A stretch of 64,000 nucleotides of DNA, from contig NC_088797.1 of the NCBI RefSeq assembly GCF_011386835.1, forward strand, positions 35,711,583-35,775,582. The letters run 5' to 3'. The notes below the pieces were generated by a model, which did not search any database, was not told the DNA's origin, and saw nothing but the letters and a program-made list of their open reading frames with translations. The position numbers were made by a program, and so were the translations under genes. This DNA comes from Chrysemys picta bellii. Lineage: Eukaryota; Chordata; Testudines; Emydidae. Positions 37,100-47,233 of the stretch are shown here, piece after piece. How positions within the stretch are numbered: the first letter of the stretch is position 1; each line of letters begins with the position of its first letter.

Positions 37100-38445
37100 T
37101 TTAGGAAATACCAAATCAGAGCGGTGATGTGTGAGTTACGCAGGGAGAACGTTAGGCAGGTATAGGGGAGACAAGATACCTTCAAGTGGGCAACCTGCAT
37201 GTCACAGGTTCAGTGAAAGCTCATATTCATGGTAGCCTCATCTCCTAACTGCAGTCAGTTATTGTGCAAGGAAGACTCAACCCTACATTCTTTTCCCTCC
37301 TCCTCTAGAGTGCTTATGTTTTTGAAGCAACTGCAAGTATGATTGGGTTAATCTTTGTTAATTTTTATTCTGTGTGTCCGTGTTGAAAACAATCTTGTTT
37401 TAAAAAAAATAGGTGTGGGGTTAGTGAGCTTGTATTATTTGACAATTGGCTTCTCTTAGATTTATTTAGAAACTATAGCCTATAAGTGATTAGACGGGTT
37501 GTGAGAGAAAGTGAGAATTTCCCACCGTTGTGATTTGTGTACCCATTTTATTTATTTCCCATGTTCCCACTTTTCTAGTATTATCTATGATTGTTAAAGG
37601 TGGAAGATGTCTCCTGGTTGGGAAGCTATGGAAAGGGTGAGGTGGGTGGGTAAGGAAACTGAGTTAGTGGGTTTGATAATACTGCCAGTACAATTCTCTA
37701 TAGATAAAGGTGAACCTTGAGAATAGAAGCAGGCAATGAGTTTTAGGTTTCTTTGGCAAATTCCTTTGGCTGCCACTGAAAAAAATTCACATGGCCAAGA
37801 TGAAACAGATATGATGGATTCCATCACAACAAGGTTTTAGCTGGGTTAAGAGATTGTTGTGACTAAGGTAGAACCATTTCTGAATTCTATCACGTGGTGT
37901 CACCAATATCTGACAAATATCACTATGACCTGGTCAGATGATGCATACTTTTGGCATAGTTGGTTCCAGATGGCAATCCATCAGCCTCATGTATAACAAA
38001 TGAGGGAAAGATAATTGGTTTTATTTTTCATCCTGTGTGAGCTGGATAGCCATGGAGATGAGTTATTCAAGCACATGGCTCACGAGTTTGACTCTGGGAC
38101 AGAATCAGATTTATGGTTCTGGGGGTTCACAGACCACCAATGTTAGCAGAGTTGAAAACTCTAAGTTGATTTCACTCAGCTGACATTAATCTGTGAATGA
38201 TGGCTGGCACTAATGTTCAAGGGCATTTTACTGTGTGTTCCAACATGAGCTCAGCTTGGCTGGGCACTTGGCCTTCTGAAACTGATGGACCACCTGGGTT
38301 TTAGGCAGAGGATCAAAGGGAGCTCCTGCAGATTCCCATCCTGGTCTGTGGCTCTGGGTTTAGCTATTTCAGATATTTGGGTCACTCCTATTGGGTGCTC
38401 AGATGATCACCTCCTTTGGGTGTTCTCACAGAGCTAGGATATTAG
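37100..38445. other. Unassigned DNA
   Basis: No gene is supported. Its right part (from about 38,170) may already belong to the old LINE described next, but I cannot show it. Confidence 0.4.
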
Positions 38446-38449
38446 ATCA

Positions 38450-39110
38450 CAGCCTTGAAGGCTTTCAAAAGTCAAATTTTGTATTCTCCACACTATCTGA
38501 AACATATCTAATTGTCCTTTTGCATCCAACGTGTCAGTCAGTTCACCAACAGTTATCATCACCTGTTAAAGGTGGGCTCCTCACCATGACCTCCTTGCCT
38601 TTGATGAGCAGAGGCCATTATGATTTAACAGGGAATTTGTCCAGATGTACTGAAGAGTTATGACTAAGGCAAAAAGTTGCTGTTCTCAGACAGCCAAGGG
38701 CACTGCAAGGAACTGTCCACCTGAACTCTTTCTGCTAATGAACAGCCTGACACTCTGAACTGCCTTGATCCAGCAGTACTTCCTTCATTTGATTATTGTG
38801 ATGAACTTGTGACATTCTTTGCAAATAAAAAGATAAACTCTGGGCTGCTTTTCTCCAGCCTTCATGATAAGAGCTGCAGGTTTTCACTGGAATGTCATCC
38901 AGTGGCTGAATTTGATTGAATTCCTGGTGAAGCTGCTAAATGTCCTCCGAGGTCCCCAAAGTCCACTCCTCTATGGCTCAGTCCCTACTACATCCTGGCT
39001 GCTTAAGATAAGTAGGGTAGCTGTGCTGTTATTACGACAGGCATTACCAAAGACCTCAGTTAGCAATGGCAAGATGCTGACCATCCTTCAAAGTACATCC
39101 TTCCTCAAGA
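38450..39110 (+). mobile_element. Old Rex1/L2-type LINE, piece 1
   Basis: Broken frames on + contain text typical of the region between endonuclease and RT: FFANK-like sequence near 38,817, then PTTSWLLKISR near 38,985-39,015 and FLKKRK near 39,100, where related LINEs read PxWLLK ... LLKK. The coding sense resumes at 42,779 with the next expected motif, so the intervening 3.7 kb is an insertion. The element is heavily decayed. Confidence 0.6.
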
Positions 39111-39159
39111 AAAGAAAGGTTACTTACCTTACAATAATTGGAGTTCTCTGAGATGTGTG

Positions 39160-40165
39160 TGTCATCGTGCCTCAGTGGGTCACAACTGAGAATACCAAAT
39201 TCAGGACACACTACTGAGAAATAGGGCAGACACCCCCCAAAACTGTTGGTTATTCTCCCATAAGATATACCAGACCAGCAACAAAAGTAAACTTCTGTTT
39301 CACCACACTGGCTAACAAGAAGTCAGAAAAGCAGCCTCCTTAGGTATTCCAGTCCTTGTATCACCCCCCCAAAACACTAGACTTAATGATGAGTGGTTAT
39401 TTAAAACCAATTTAATCAACCAAAGGGTTCTTCTGATCCCAAAGGACCAGCCACATACCAAGGTCAATATATAACTCAGATCTCACCTAATAATCATGCT
39501 CTTACCAATACATACAATAATTGCAAAGTTCTTGGATCAGGCTTAAAGCAATGACGAAATAAACTGCTAGCTTGTTAACTCTCTGGTTGCTTCCAAATGA
39601 TTTGCAAGATCCTCAGTTCCTTGGTTAGAATGCTCCCATTAGTATAAATTCATAGTCCGGAGATTAGAGCAGGAAAGAAGCAAAATGGAGATGTTTCCAG
39701 GGCTTTTTATAGTTTCTGCCATGTGAAGGAAAACCCATTGTTTCAAACAAAGCCCTCAGCACAGCTTGTGGAAAAATACAGGTAACAAAATGGACTTTAG
39801 GGTTACGTGATTTAGTCACATGCCCTTGCATGCTTCGCTGAGTCATAGCAGAGGCCATTACACATACTCTAATTAGAACATTCACATGAAAGTCCATTAG
39901 GCATGGCTGGGCTTCTTCCAGATCCATTGTGTTCATTGATGAGCCATGAACTTGAATATTCCATTCACAATGTGCTGGCCAGACTGGATACAAATTACCT
40001 TGTGGGTAATGATACTTGCATACAAATAGGATATTCATATTCAGCAAACCATAACTTTTCTATTGACACTTTACTTGACACACTTTGTACAAGATTTGTT
40101 GTGATTATATAATAGTAGTAGTAACAATGACCTACATGGTCATATTTTAATCATATAACATCACA
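39160..40165 (-). mobile_element. Solo LTR (ERVL-like), 1,006 bp
   Basis: Read on minus it starts TGTGATGTTATATG and ends ACGATGACA, giving the TG...CA termini. The pentamer GTGTG flanks it on both sides (39,155-39,159 and 40,166-40,170), a 5-bp target duplication. TATAAAAA on minus lies at 39,704-39,711. Closing the gap restores a continuous DIRS-like terminal sequence, confirming the borders. No internal retroviral genes are present, so it arose by LTR-LTR recombination. Confidence 0.9.
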
Positions 40166-40449
40166 GTGTGGTCCTATGGGAATTCATTGTGGGTGCAAAT
40201 GTGCTCCATGCGGCCGGGACTGGAAGCTCTTCAATAGTAGTGTCTTTTAGTCTAGGCCTGCACTTGCACCTCCTCATGTTTTCAACTGAGGGCACAAAAG
40301 GGTGTGTATGTGACCACCTCTCCAGTTCCAACTCTACAGAGCATCACATGATGATCTGAGCAGAGTATAAGGAGGACGGGTCGTGAATACCTGCAGGAAC
40401 CATACATACATCTCGAAGAACACTAGTTTCTACAAGGTAAGTAACCTTC

Positions 40450-41075
40450 CCTTCTTCTTCGAGTGCTGGTCCCTGTAGGTATTCACTGTGGGTGACTCCC
40501 AAGCAGTGCTCATTGGAGGAGGAAGGTGGGAGGAAGTATGTTGTTTCACCACCTGGGCTCTCATTGAATGGGCACTGACAGTTTGAGAAGGAGGGGCTTT
40601 TCAAAATAAGATCATAGCAAAGGATGATGCAGGAAGAAATCCATGTAGTCTTTGGGAAGAGATTGCTATCCCCTTCATTCTTTTGGCAATAGTGACAAAC
40701 AACCTTGGATACTTCTGAAAGGGTGACATTCTGTGCAGGTAGCAGGCTAGAGCCGTACACACACCCAGGGAATGGAGCCTTGTCTCCTCCAAGCTGTGGG
40801 GGGCTTAGGGTAAAAACACCAGAAGGTGAACAGTCTGGTTAAGGTGAAACTCAGAAGGCACTTTAGTTATATAGTCATAACGAAACCTCATCCTCATGAA
40901 AAACTGTACCCAGCAGATTTGCCACAAGGGCCCCAAGTTCTCTAATCCTTCTAACAGAGGTAATTGCTGTTAAGAAAGTAACTTTCAAAGAAAGGTGAAG
41001 GAAGGAACAGGAGCCAAGTGTTCAAACAGTGGTCCTATGGGAGTGGAGAGGACGAGGTTCAAATCTCAAGCAGGG
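40450..41075 (-). pseudogene. Tyrosine recombinase-like fragment (DIRS type)
   Basis: Minus-strand frames at 40,792-40,601 and 40,760-40,344 carry blocks reminiscent of DIRS/YR integrases: TFLTAITSVRRIRELGAL near 40,960-41,000, then LHSLGVCTALACYLHRMSPF and KYPRLFVTI, with a downstream C-terminal part close to the terminal repeat. The enzyme would integrate circular cDNA by site-specific recombination. Frameshifts and stops split it, and I cannot confirm the catalytic Arg-His-Arg-Tyr set. The assignment rests on motif memory. Confidence 0.5.
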
Positions 41076-41111
41076 ATTAGTTTTGAAACTGGAGGGACTA
41101 TCCTTATAAAT

Positions 41112-41190
41112 TTGTTAGTCTCTAAGGTGCCACAAGTCCTCCTGTTCTTCTTTTTGCGGATACAGACTAACACGGCTGCTACTCTGAAAC
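41112..41190 (+). mobile_element. Copy of the foldback repeat half-unit
   Basis: This is the inverted equivalent of 17,640-17,718, 78 of 79 bases identical. It ends in GGCTGCTACTCTGAAAC. It is inserted in the DIRS-like element. Confidence 0.85.
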
Positions 41191-41529
41191 TTCAGGAACT
41201 TTGTAGTTGTAGGGAAAGTAAAGACTGAGTATCACCTGTGGGTGAGCACTTTTCACAAAGCAATTACTCTATATCTGACCTGTCAGTCCTTATCCTCAAA
41301 GGAAACCTGCACACCACTTTCAAGAGATGAGCCTGGGAGCTTAAATTTATTACTCTGCCGGACACCAAAAATCATGGACTGAACAGATACTTTTTTGTCC
41401 TATGACTACAGAAGTGCAAATGGGCCACTCTACCTTGAATGGACCCTTACAATATATGCTACCTACTGATGCTAAACAATCTGTTACACCTTGTATTTTG
41501 CTGTGACATTGGGAGTTCCTTTCCTTGAC

Positions 41530-41665
41530 CTGAAGAAGAGCTGTGTGTGACTTGAAAGCTTGTCTCTCTCACCAACAGAAGTCGGTCCAATAAAAGGTAT
41601 TACCCTTACCCACCTCATCTCTCTAATATCCTGGGACCGACAAGGCTACAACTATTGTCCAATGG
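41530..41665 (+). mobile_element. Repeat tail with hammerhead-like core
   Basis: It reads CTGAAGA (41,530-41,536), a potential short stem, GAAA (41,553-41,556), then CCAATAAAAGGTATTACCCT and CCTGGGACCGACAAGGCTAC. CTGAAGA differs from the hammerhead box CUGAUGA by one base. Penelope-like elements are known to carry hammerhead motifs in their terminal repeats, so that origin is a reasonable guess only. Confidence 0.45.
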
Positions 41666-41866
41666 TGGGGCTAGCTGCCACGCAGGATCTAGTTCCAGCT
41701 GATTGGGAATGTGGAGAGATGGGAAACAAAAGGGATGAAGCTGGTCCTCCAGTTTCCGGCTGGGTTCCAGAACCAGTGAATAATGAATAATGGTTTGATT
41801 GGGTTGGGACCTCCTGCAGCAGGATTAATTCTGAGAAAATCTGAGACTGCAGGTCCTCATATATAG

Positions 41867-42368
41867 CTAAGTCCTCCAGAGGAGCACAGCAAGGCCCCTC
41901 TGAGGTGAACTGCCCAATGTCTTGGGCTTTGTCTGGACCCTCAGTGCAGTCTCAGAGGTGGCAAATCTGCGCACAGGCTGTACCATCGAAGATAACCCTT
42001 TGACCTTATGCAGTACCAGTGCTAACCGTCCTTCAGTGTGTGGTTTCGGGACACTAGAAGCTCCTGGTATCATTGATGCCACCTTTCCTCTATGAGCTCT
42101 TTGTGGTCCCATTCCAGGGCGTGGAGTCTTGGGTGGTGCCAGACATGGGGAGAGGATCCTTTTTCAAGGATCTGAGTGCAGACTTGTCCCTCTTCTTGTG
42201 TTTGCCCTTGTCCTCCTCATGCTTCCTTTTCCAGGAGTCTCTGTGCTTGGTTGAGGACTCTGAATTGCTGGTGTCAGATGCCAGTGTATTGCTGCCCAGT
42301 AGTTCTGCATGGGTGGAAGGAGAGCAGGAGGGCTTAGGATCTAAGCAGAATCTCATGGAGAGACCCAC
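41867..42368 (-). pseudogene. Gag-like region of the DIRS-like element
   Basis: Overlapping minus-strand frames (42,368-42,090 and 42,112-41,867) encode a low-complexity product with Ser-rich then Lys/Arg-rich text (KHRDSWKRKHEEDKGKHKKR). This fits the poorly conserved first ORF of DIRS-like elements by position and composition only. Confidence 0.4.
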
Positions 42369-42778
42369 AAAGTATTTTTGGAGCTTAAGTTCACGAGACT
42401 GCTAGGTACATAGATGGAAAGCACCGCAGATGCTGCACCTCAAGGAGATGTGGGCCTCCCCAAGGCACTAGAAACAGGTGTCACTCACTGGGAAGAGCCA
42501 GGGGCAGGCCAGGCCAGGCTTAAAGCCTGGTACACGTGGGGGGATAATAAGTACCCCAAACAAAAGGGAGGGGAGGGGAGAGGAGGGGGAACTGGAGAGG
42601 TGATCAGTGCATGCCATCTTTTATGTCCTCTGCTGAAAGCACAAGGAGGCAGAAGGCATGAGCACAGACTAACGGACACTGTTAAAGAGTTTCTAGCCCT
42701 ATGTGCATGGAGTGCATGGGCAGCCACAGTGAATACCCCAAGGAACCAGCACTTGAAGAACAAACATCTCTTCACACT

Positions 42779-42994
42779 GGAATGCTTGTCAGTTACTGCT
42801 TAGTCTGAAGCTTTCCATTCAGGGAAAAGTGATCGAGCAGCTGGTGAATGTTCATTTCAAAGCATACTTGGGCATCAGACATACCAGGCAGGTTTCAGAC
42901 TTCCTTTGACACGTACATTGTACTTCTCAAGGTCATGCATGATCTCCGTGGGTTTAATGTGGGGGTCAATGGGCCATGTTAGTTTTGGTGGAGT
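42779..42994 (+). mobile_element. Old Rex1/L2-type LINE, piece 2
   Basis: It resumes the LINE coding sense with SFPFREKVIEQLVNVHFKAY-like text, matching the start of the RT domain (the NYRPVSNLPFLGKVIE position). It stops at 42,994, where a hAT MITE begins; the sense continues at 43,411. Confidence 0.6.
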
Positions 42995-43402
42995 CACGCC
43001 TGCCGACGGGGCAGGGAGGGAGGGCAAATGGAGGAATTGCCCAGGGGCCTGGGCAATTTAAAAGGGGGCCCTGGGCCCTTTTAAATAGCTCGAGCAGGCC
43101 GCAGGGCCCCTAGGCATGCTTGGGGTGGTACCGGCAGCGGTGAAGGCAGCTGGGCGGACATGTGGAAGCCCTGGCCGTGCAGGAAGAGCACACCCAGCAG
43201 CGCAGCTGGCAGCAACTCACTGGGCACCAGCCAGCACAGGTGCAGCACCACCCAAATGTCAGGCAGACTGTGTCTGCGCGGGGGTGGCTTGTGCGTGTGT
43301 GCCCCAGCCGCCGCACGTGGTCCAGCTCCGCGCCCATGTGGTGATGCCACCCCGGGCCTGGGGGCCCATTGTCTCTTCTGGCCTGGGGCCCAGAATTGCC
43401 TG
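42995..43402. mobile_element. GC-rich hAT-type MITE, 408 bp
   Basis: The octamer GGTGGAGT flanks it (42,987-42,994 and 43,403-43,410). It starts CACGCCTGCC and ends GAATTGCCTG. The interior is GC-rich with open frames on both strands that are composition artefacts. Removing it and one octamer restores the LINE reading. Confidence 0.8.
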
Positions 43403-43410
43403 GGTGGAGT

Positions 43411-43870
43411 TCTCAGGCACTTTTGATATAATTCACTATGGTTTGGTGTCTTGGTCACTGAGGGTCAATGCTATTCTCCAGTGGTTCTATCCATACCCAG
43501 AATATGAGACAATCAGTGGTGTTAGGTAATTGTGTGTCATTACCAAAAATGATTTGAAGTTTGGTGTCTCTTGTGGTTCTATCCTTTATCCCATGTTGTT
43601 TAATGTATACATTAAGCCTCCTGGTAAGGTAATTTGGAAATACAAGGCAAATCATCATCAGTATGCCGGTCATATATAACCATGTATCTCTTGCTCCATG
43701 GACCTTCAAGTTCAGTCTCTGCACTGAAAGAAAGCTTAAGCAATATTGTCAGTTGAATGCTTAGCAGCTACATGGTCCTCAATCCTGAGAAGACAGGAGT
43801 TAATCTACGAGAAGCTTCCTCCTCCTCCTCAATGTCCCTGTTTCCTGCGTATAGTCATTCACAAGTGGTG
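43411..43870 (+). mobile_element. Old Rex1/L2-type LINE, piece 3 (RT palm)
   Basis: It continues with SGTFDIIHYGLVSW (motif A position, D present), then YPMLFNVYIKP (motif B end) and HHQYAGHI at the motif C position, where active elements have YADD, followed by LNPEKTGV-like text. It is inactive by many stops. The 3' limit is uncertain and could reach 44,030. Confidence 0.65.
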
Positions 43871-44428
43871 AGTTGGGGTAAGAGAATGTGGATGTCACAT
43901 CTGACCCTGCCCTTTCCGTGACAAGCAGTACCCTCTATCGTGGCATTAAAGCGTCTTTCAGTTGCACAGTTTGCATTAGCTGCACCGAAAGAGACACCTT
44001 AACGGCCTTGCAGCCATGAAGCTTAAATACAATTCCTTCTTGGCTGAGGCCTGGTCTACACTACGACTTTAATTCGGATTTATCAGCTTTAATTCGAATT
44101 TACCCTGCAACCGTCCACACAACGACGCTATTTATTTCGATGTAAAGGGCCCTTTAAATCGATTTCTGTACTCCACCCCGACGAGCGGAGTAGCGCCAAA
44201 ATAGATTTTAACATTTCGAATTAGGGATAGTGTGGCCGCAATTCGATGGTATTGGCCTCCGGGAGCTATCCCACAGTGCATCATTGTGACCGCTCTGGAC
44301 AGCAATCTAAACTCGGATGCACTGGCCAGGTAGACAGGAAAAGCCCCGCGAACATTTGAATTTCATTTCCTGTTTGCCCAGCGTGGAGAGCACAGGTGAC
44401 CACAGATAGCTCATCAGCACAGGTAACC

Positions 44429-46286
44429 ATGCAGGCTGATAATCGAAAAAGAGCACCAGCATGGACCGTGAGGGAGGTACTGGATCTGATCGCTGTATGG
44501 GGAGAGGATTCAGTGCTTGCAGAACTTCGTTCTAAAAGACGAAATGCCAAAACTTTTGAAAAAGTCTCCAAGGGCATGATGGAGAGAGGCCACAATAGGG
44601 ACTCAGATCAGTGCCGCGTGAAAGTCAAGGAGCTCAGACAAGCCTATCAAAAAACAAAGGAGGCAAATGGTCGCTCCGGGTCAGAGCCGCGGACATGCCG
44701 CTTCTACGCCGAGCTGCATGCAATTCTAGGGGGGGCTGCCACCACTACCCCACCTGTGATCGTGGATTCCGGGTCGGGGATAGTCTCATCAGCGACACCT
44801 GAGGATTCTGCCGATGGGGGAGAGGAGGAGGAGGAGGAGGAGGATGAGCTTGCAGAGAGCACACAGCACTCCGTTCTCCCCAACAGCCAGGATCTTTTTC
44901 TCACCCTGACTGAAGTACCCTCCCAACCCTCCCAAGCCAGTACCCAAGACTCTGACCCCATGGAAGGGACCTCAGGTGAGTTTACCTTTTAAAATATAAA
45001 ACTTGTTTTAAAAGAAAACAGTTTTTAATGATTACTTTGCCCTGAGGACTTGGGATGCATTCACGGTCAGTTCAGCTACTGGAAAAGTCTGTTAATGTGT
45101 CTGGGGATGGAGCGGAAATCCTCCAGGGACATCTCCATGAAGCTCTCCTGGAGGTACTCCAAAAGCCTTGCCACAAGGTTTCTGGGCAGTGCATCCTTAT
45201 TCCGTCCTCCATGGTAGGACACTTGACCACGCCATGCTTGCAGCTAGTAATCTGGTATCATTGCCTGACAAAGCCTGGCAGCGTATGGTCCCGGTGTTTG
45301 CTGGCATTCAAGCAACATCCGTTCTTTATCTTGTTGTGTAATCCTCAGGAGAGTGATATCACTCCTGGTAACCTGGTTGAAATACGGGAACTTAATTAAG
45401 GGGACAGAGGTGGCCGTTCCTACTGGGCTGTTTGCCTGTGGCGGAAAATAAATCCTTCCCTGCAGTTAGCCAAGCGCAGATGGGAAATTGGCCCTCAGCT
45501 TTTCGCGTTTGGCTAGCAGGGATCTTCCCTGTTACCAGCCACGCGGTGGGGGGAGGGGTACCGTGATCATCCCAGAGAATTCATGGCGGGGGGAGGGGGG
45601 GTGGCGGCGGGGGTGTGTGTGGTTAGTTTGGTTCCTGCAGGGATCTTCCCTGATACCAGCCACGCGGTGGGGGGGAGGGGTACAGCGATCATCCCAGAGA
45701 ATTCATGGCGGGGGGGGGGGGGTGGTTAGTTTGTTTTCTGCTGCTGCTGAATGTTAACAGAAAAACCGCAGCACTCTACAGGCTATGCTTGGTATGTGGG
45801 AAAGGAGGGCGCAGAAGCTGTAAGACAATGGCTTACCATGGCCGCATGCAAGCCGAATTCTGTTGCCCAGACCTGTGATCTCTAGCAGCAAAGCCACAGG
45901 CACTCAGCATTAAGAGGCAAAATGCGACCTTGCACAGAAATCACATGTGCTATGTAATGTGAATAGTGTTGGTCACCGTGAAAGAGTATAAGCATTGTTC
46001 TGCAAAATATATCTTTTTAAACAATTCTCTCTTTTTTCCCCTCCCTACAGCAGCTGCAAATTCCTCAAGCCTCCCTCCTCCATCCCGAAGGCTATTACAG
46101 ATAAGGCGTCGTAAGAAGAGAACGCGAGAGGAGATGTTTTCTGAAATTATGGAATCCAGCCGCAGTGACAGAGCTCATCTGAATGAGTGGAAGGAAACAG
46201 TTTCAAAGTATAGGAAAGAAGCCAGTGAACGTGAGGACAGGAGGGACCAACGTGAGGAGAGGAGGAGGGATAGCTCAGTGGTTTGA
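44429..46286 (+). pseudogene. Harbinger Myb/SANT-like gene, exon 1 intact, exon 2 cut by a SINE
   Basis: Exon 1 starts at ATG 44,429 in an AACCATG context and encodes about 182 residues: a Myb/SANT-like N-terminal domain (RKRAPAWTVREVLDLIAVWG, then the FEKVSKGMMERGHNRDSDQC region), the KVKELRQAYQKTKEANGR linker, an acidic run of about 11 Glu/Asp and a Ser/Gln-rich end. It is open throughout, unlike the first copy, whose TGA codons read CGA here. The donor CAG|GTGAGT is at 44,975/44,976; the acceptor CAG ends at 46,050. Exon 2 in the matching phase encodes a basic then coiled-coil segment (RRRKKRTREEMF) until the SINE at 46,264, which supplies an early stop near 46,286. Expression is not shown. 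Confidence 0.82.
45500..45740 (+). repeat. Intronic minisatellite (second Harbinger copy)
   Basis: Units beginning CTTCCCTG at 45,524 and 45,645 each end in a G-run. The period is 121 bp here, against 95 bp in the first copy, owing to extra G/GT-rich sequence. Confidence 0.7.
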
Positions 46287-46433
46287 GCATTGGCCTGCTA
46301 AACCCAGGGTTGTGAGCTCAATCCTTGAGGGGGCCACTGAGGGATCTGGGGCAAAATCAGTACTTGGCCCTGCTAGTGAAGGCAGGGGGCTGGACTTGAT
46401 GACCTTTCAAGGTCCCTTCCAGTTCTAGGAGAT
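46264..46433 (+). mobile_element. tRNA-derived SINE (Cry I-like)
   Basis: The head GGAGGGATAGCTCAGTGG contains the pol III A box; GGTTGTGAGCTCAATCC contains the B box. The tail reads CCAGTTCTAGGAGATAG, shared with CR1-like 3' ends. A perfect 30-bp direct repeat flanks it (46,234-46,263 and 46,434-46,463), unusually long for a SINE target duplication. It lies in Myb-like exon 2 in the sense orientation. Confidence 0.92.
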
Positions 46434-46692
46434 AGGACAGGAGGGACCAACGTGAGGAGAGGATAGACGCTCGAGATGAGAGGTGGCGGCAGGAAGATCA
46501 GAGGAGGCAGGATGCAACGCTGGGGCTGCTGTGTGAGCAAACAGACATGCTCCGGCGTCTGGTGGAGCTTCAGGAACGGCTGCAGGAAAACAGACTGCTG
46601 CTTCAGCCCCTGTTCCACCCTCCCCCCTTACTTTTGTTTAATATAATTTCTTTCCTTTCTTGGCTTCACTTCACCTTTCCCCAGTAATACAT

Positions 46693-46905
46693 TATGGTAT
46701 GGTATTTAGCACTGGAATGGGTTACCTAGGGAGGTGGTGGAATCTCCTTCCTTAGAGGTTTTTAAGGTCAGGCTTGACAAAGCCCTGGCTGGGATGATTT
46801 AGTTGGGAATTGGTCCTGCTTTGAGCAGGGGGTTGGACTAGATGACCTCCTGAGGTCCCTTCCAACCCTGATATTCTATGATTCTATTCTATGATTCTAT
46901 GAAAA
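46693..46905 (+). mobile_element. CR1 3' end
   Basis: It holds the last ORF2 codons (AATGGGTTACCTAGGGAGGT encodes the LPREV-type motif), the 3' UTR and a (TTCTATGA)n tail. It is strongly 5' truncated. Confidence 0.9.
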
Positions 46906-47233
46906 CAGACGATTACATCAAAAGCCTATTGTTTACCCAGGACTGTGTGGTAAAATGAAGGCTAGAAAACTGTATAAAAGACCATTGGGTCCTGATACTT
47001 TTATCACAGATCTGCTTGAGTTTTCATGCAGGGGAAGCCTAAGACACAAGGACTGAGATCCTAGTTCTAACTGGACCATACTGAAATATAAACATTGGTC
47101 TATAACCTATGAACTATTTCTGAAGGAACTCTTTGCAACTACAAATCTCACCATCTCTGCTATGAATCTGAACCTCAAGAATTGAACTCATGTCTGTATG
47201 TATACTGATCTTTTAACCATATGTGTCACCATA

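Larger units (their letters stand above)
39111..42778 (-). mobile_element. DIRS-like retroelement, rearranged, with nested insertions
   Basis: The ends are inverted relatives of each other: the left end TTACTTACCTTACAATAATT ... and an inner inverted copy ending AAGGTAAGTAACC at 40,447, and at the right end a CCACAGTGAATACC / CCAGCACTTGAAGAAC block that inverts CGAGTGCTGGTCCCTGTAGG at 40,459-40,480. Between them on the minus strand are a gag-like Lys/Ser-rich region and a tyrosine recombinase-like region. DIRS elements use a tyrosine recombinase, have inverted terminal repeats and make no target duplication, all consistent. A solo LTR (39,160-40,165) and another repeat (41,112 onward) are inserted, and the RT/RNase H region appears lost. 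Confidence 0.6.
44048..46690 (+). mobile_element. Second PIF/Harbinger copy, 3' truncated
   Basis: The left terminus GGCCTGGTCTACACTA after TGA is identical to that of the complete copy. About 2.6 kb align with the left half of that element, including the Myb-like gene. The transposase half and right terminus are missing; homology fades after about 46,620 and a CR1 3' end follows at 46,693. Confidence 0.9.
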
